A stretch of 64,000 nt of DNA, from the NCBI GenBank assembly GCA_964395665.1, contig CAYNDH010000003.1, positions 1 to 64,000 on the forward strand, read 5' to 3'. The position numbers were made by a program, and so were the translations under genes. How positions within the stretch are numbered: position 1 is the first letter of the stretch; each line of letters begins with the position of its first letter. The stretch is from JAEZAF01 sp964395665. GTDB taxonomy: Bacteria; Chloroflexota; Anaerolineae; Aggregatilineales; Phototrophicaceae. The notes under the pieces are model-generated. The model had not been told where the DNA came from and did not search any database. It was given only the letters and a program-made list of their open reading frames with translations. Shown here one piece after another: positions 63,084-64,000 of the stretch.

Positions 63084-63278
63084 ACATGCAAGCAAGTTGA
63101 CATGCAAGCATGTTGACATGCAAGCAAGTTGACATGCAAGCANNNNNNNNNNNNNNNNNNNNNNNNNNNNNNNNNNNNNNNNNNNNNNNNNNNNNNNNNN
63201 NNNNNNNNNNNNNNNNNNNNNNNNNNNNNNNNNNNNNNNNNNGTTGACATGCAAGCAAGTTGACATGCAAGCATGTTC
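63084..63278. repeat. 16-bp tandem repeat array, collapsed at a gap
   Basis: Unit ACATGCAAGCA(A/T)GTTG. Three full units and a partial one lie before the gap (63084-63142) and two after it (from 63243), with A and T variants alternating. The T variant contains the dyad ACATGC-AA-GCATGT. The copy number is unknown because 100 N interrupt the array. There are no spacers, so it is not CRISPR. Confidence 0.9.
63143..63242. other. Assembly gap (100 N)
   Basis: Exactly 100 N inside the 16-bp tandem repeat array; the true length is unknown. Confidence 0.98.
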
Positions 63279-63335
63279 AGGCATTGTCGCTACGACGAAC
63301 ACATGGGCATCGGATCGCAGAGTAATCGAGGCAGA

Positions 63336-64000
63336 TCAGGCGGGGTTGAAGTCTTTCTCGCTGCGGGGGATGGCGACGCGGGTTACTTCGTTGCGATAGG
63401 TGACCATGCCGGGGCCTGCACCTCTGATCTTGCGAACGTGTTTGATCTGCGTGACATCGACATCGACCTTCGTTTCGGCGCGGTGGGTGCTGTAATACGC
63501 GGCAAGTGATGCAGCCTGTTCGATCACAGAGTCGGGGATCTCGCGGCCATCATTACGGATGACGACATGCGCCCCCGGTATCCCACGGGCATGAAGCCAG
63601 AGATCTTCAGCACTGGCCTTTTTGAACGAGACCAGCTCATTCTGGCGGCTGTTGCGCCCCACCCAGATGACGAAACCATCTTCAGTGATGACACGCAGCG
63701 GCGCACTCTGTCCGCCCCCGCCGAGACGTTTGGCTGCCTTGCCTTTCCAGTATCCCCGCGCCTGTAATTCCTGCTGAACTTCGTCGATCTCCGGCCAGTT
63801 GGATGCAAGCTGAAGATCGGTTGCCAATTGTTCGAGATAAGCCAGATCCTGACGGGATTCCTTTATCAGGCGTGGGACATCATCGAGCGCTTTTTTCGCT
63901 TTGTTGTAACGGCTGAAATAACCCTGTGCGTTTTCCAGCGGGGTGAGTTCGGGATTCAGTTTAATCACACGCGCTGGCTGATCGGCGTCATACTGGGCGG
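63336..64000 (-). CDS. RqcH/NFACT family protein, 5' part outside window
   Basis: C-terminal portion of a ribosome-associated quality control factor (RqcH; older name fibronectin-binding protein A), which adds alanine tails to stalled nascent chains. The frame remains open to the right edge, so the N-terminal NFACT-N domain lies beyond it. Visible parts are the coiled-coil beginning LTPLENAQGYFSRYNKAKKA and the NFACT-R domain with DLWLHARGIPGAHVVI, LAAYYSTHR, VDVDVTQIKHVRKIRGAG and PGMVTYRNE, the conserved C-terminal blocks. Confidence 0.92.
   Translation of the reverse strand, partial: AQYDADQPARVIKLNPELTPLENAQGYFSRYNKAKKALDDVPRLIKESRQDLAYLEQLATDLQLASNWPEIDEVQQELQARGYWKGKAAKRLGGGGQSAPLRVITEDGFVIWVGRNSRQNELVSFKKASAEDLWLHARGIPGAHVVIRNDGREIPDSVIEQAASLAAYYSTHRAETKVDVDVTQIKHVRKIRGAGPGMVTYRNEVTRVAIPRSEKDFNPA

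Larger units (their letters stand above)
62891..63335. other. Repeat-rich intergenic stretch
   Basis: 445 bp between ppk2 and the rqcH-like gene. It contains a REP-like hairpin element, the second GGACAC word and a 16-bp tandem repeat broken by a 100-N gap. No gene seen; short frames translated from the repeat are artefacts. Confidence 0.7.

Noticed and set aside
63084..63278. CRISPR array
   Set aside because: Units are 16 bp and contiguous with no spacers, and no cas genes are present.
63033..63302. Cys/His-rich frames (repeating LACQLACMS) on the minus strand
   Set aside because: Direct translation of the 16-bp tandem repeat across an N gap, not a protein.

Overview
The window reads as chromosomal DNA from a free-living bacterium, most likely a member of the Chloroflexota (Anaerolineae-like). 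This is inferred from gene content, not measured: many secreted proteins have Thr/Pro/Glu-rich linkers, the window holds a baseplate-J-like membrane protein downstream of alaS, a ScyD/ScyE protein, Agl-type sugar uptake genes without a local ATPase and an alpha-beta fused glycyl-tRNA synthetase, and nothing in it is typical of lipopolysaccharide-making lineages apart from one GT9 enzyme. Two runs of exactly 100 N (50035-50134 and 63143-63242) are scaffold gaps, both placed inside repetitive sequence.

Layout. 1-10.3 kb: a secreted DUF4397 protein, tyrS on the minus strand, then a tight plus-strand operon alaS / baseplate-J-like / ruvX / mltG / periplasmic-binding lipoprotein whose genes touch or overlap by 4 nt. 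10.2-15.3 kb: pyrimidine-nucleoside phosphorylase (minus), two CAU-anticodon tRNAs behind a consensus promoter (an initiator with odd stems and an elongator Met), and a minus-strand pair in which a triple-GAF class III nucleotide cyclase overlaps lysA. 15.6-19.4 kb: two tandem dynamin-like GTPases with a long hairpin between them. 19.6-25.8 kb: an AglE/AglF/AglG-like sugar ABC importer, a ScyD/ScyE protein and a YceI protein. 25.8-34.3 kb: secreted TIM-barrel glycosidase-like proteins, an SDR dehydrogenase, a metallophosphoesterase and fused glyQS. 34.5-39.4 kb: a Ser/Thr kinase fused through one membrane span to a sugar-binding-protein-like ectodomain, then ppc. 39.6-44.2 kb: peptide ABC transporter genes and a membrane protein.

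44.2-46.6 kb holds the most unusual locus: a DarG-like macrodomain protein followed, on the same transcript, by a TIR-DarT fusion. It looks like a DarTG-type ADP-ribosylation toxin-antitoxin pair to which a TIR domain has been added, with substitutions at key positions of both partners. A second TIR protein, fused to a formylglycine-enzyme-like (SUMF1) domain, lies 8 kb away at 54.2-55.7 kb on the same strand.

46.9-64 kb: envelope proteins (PsbP/DcrB-like, SH3b-TM-zinc ribbon, M23 peptidase), ftcD, a DUF692 (MNIO-type) protein, a GH-A-like protein overlapping a membrane-anchored solute-binding protein, a three-gene glycosyltransferase operon ending in a clear terminator, a PPK2 kinase, a repeat-rich intergenic stretch with a 16-bp tandem repeat, and the 3' part of an RqcH/NFACT gene running off the right edge.
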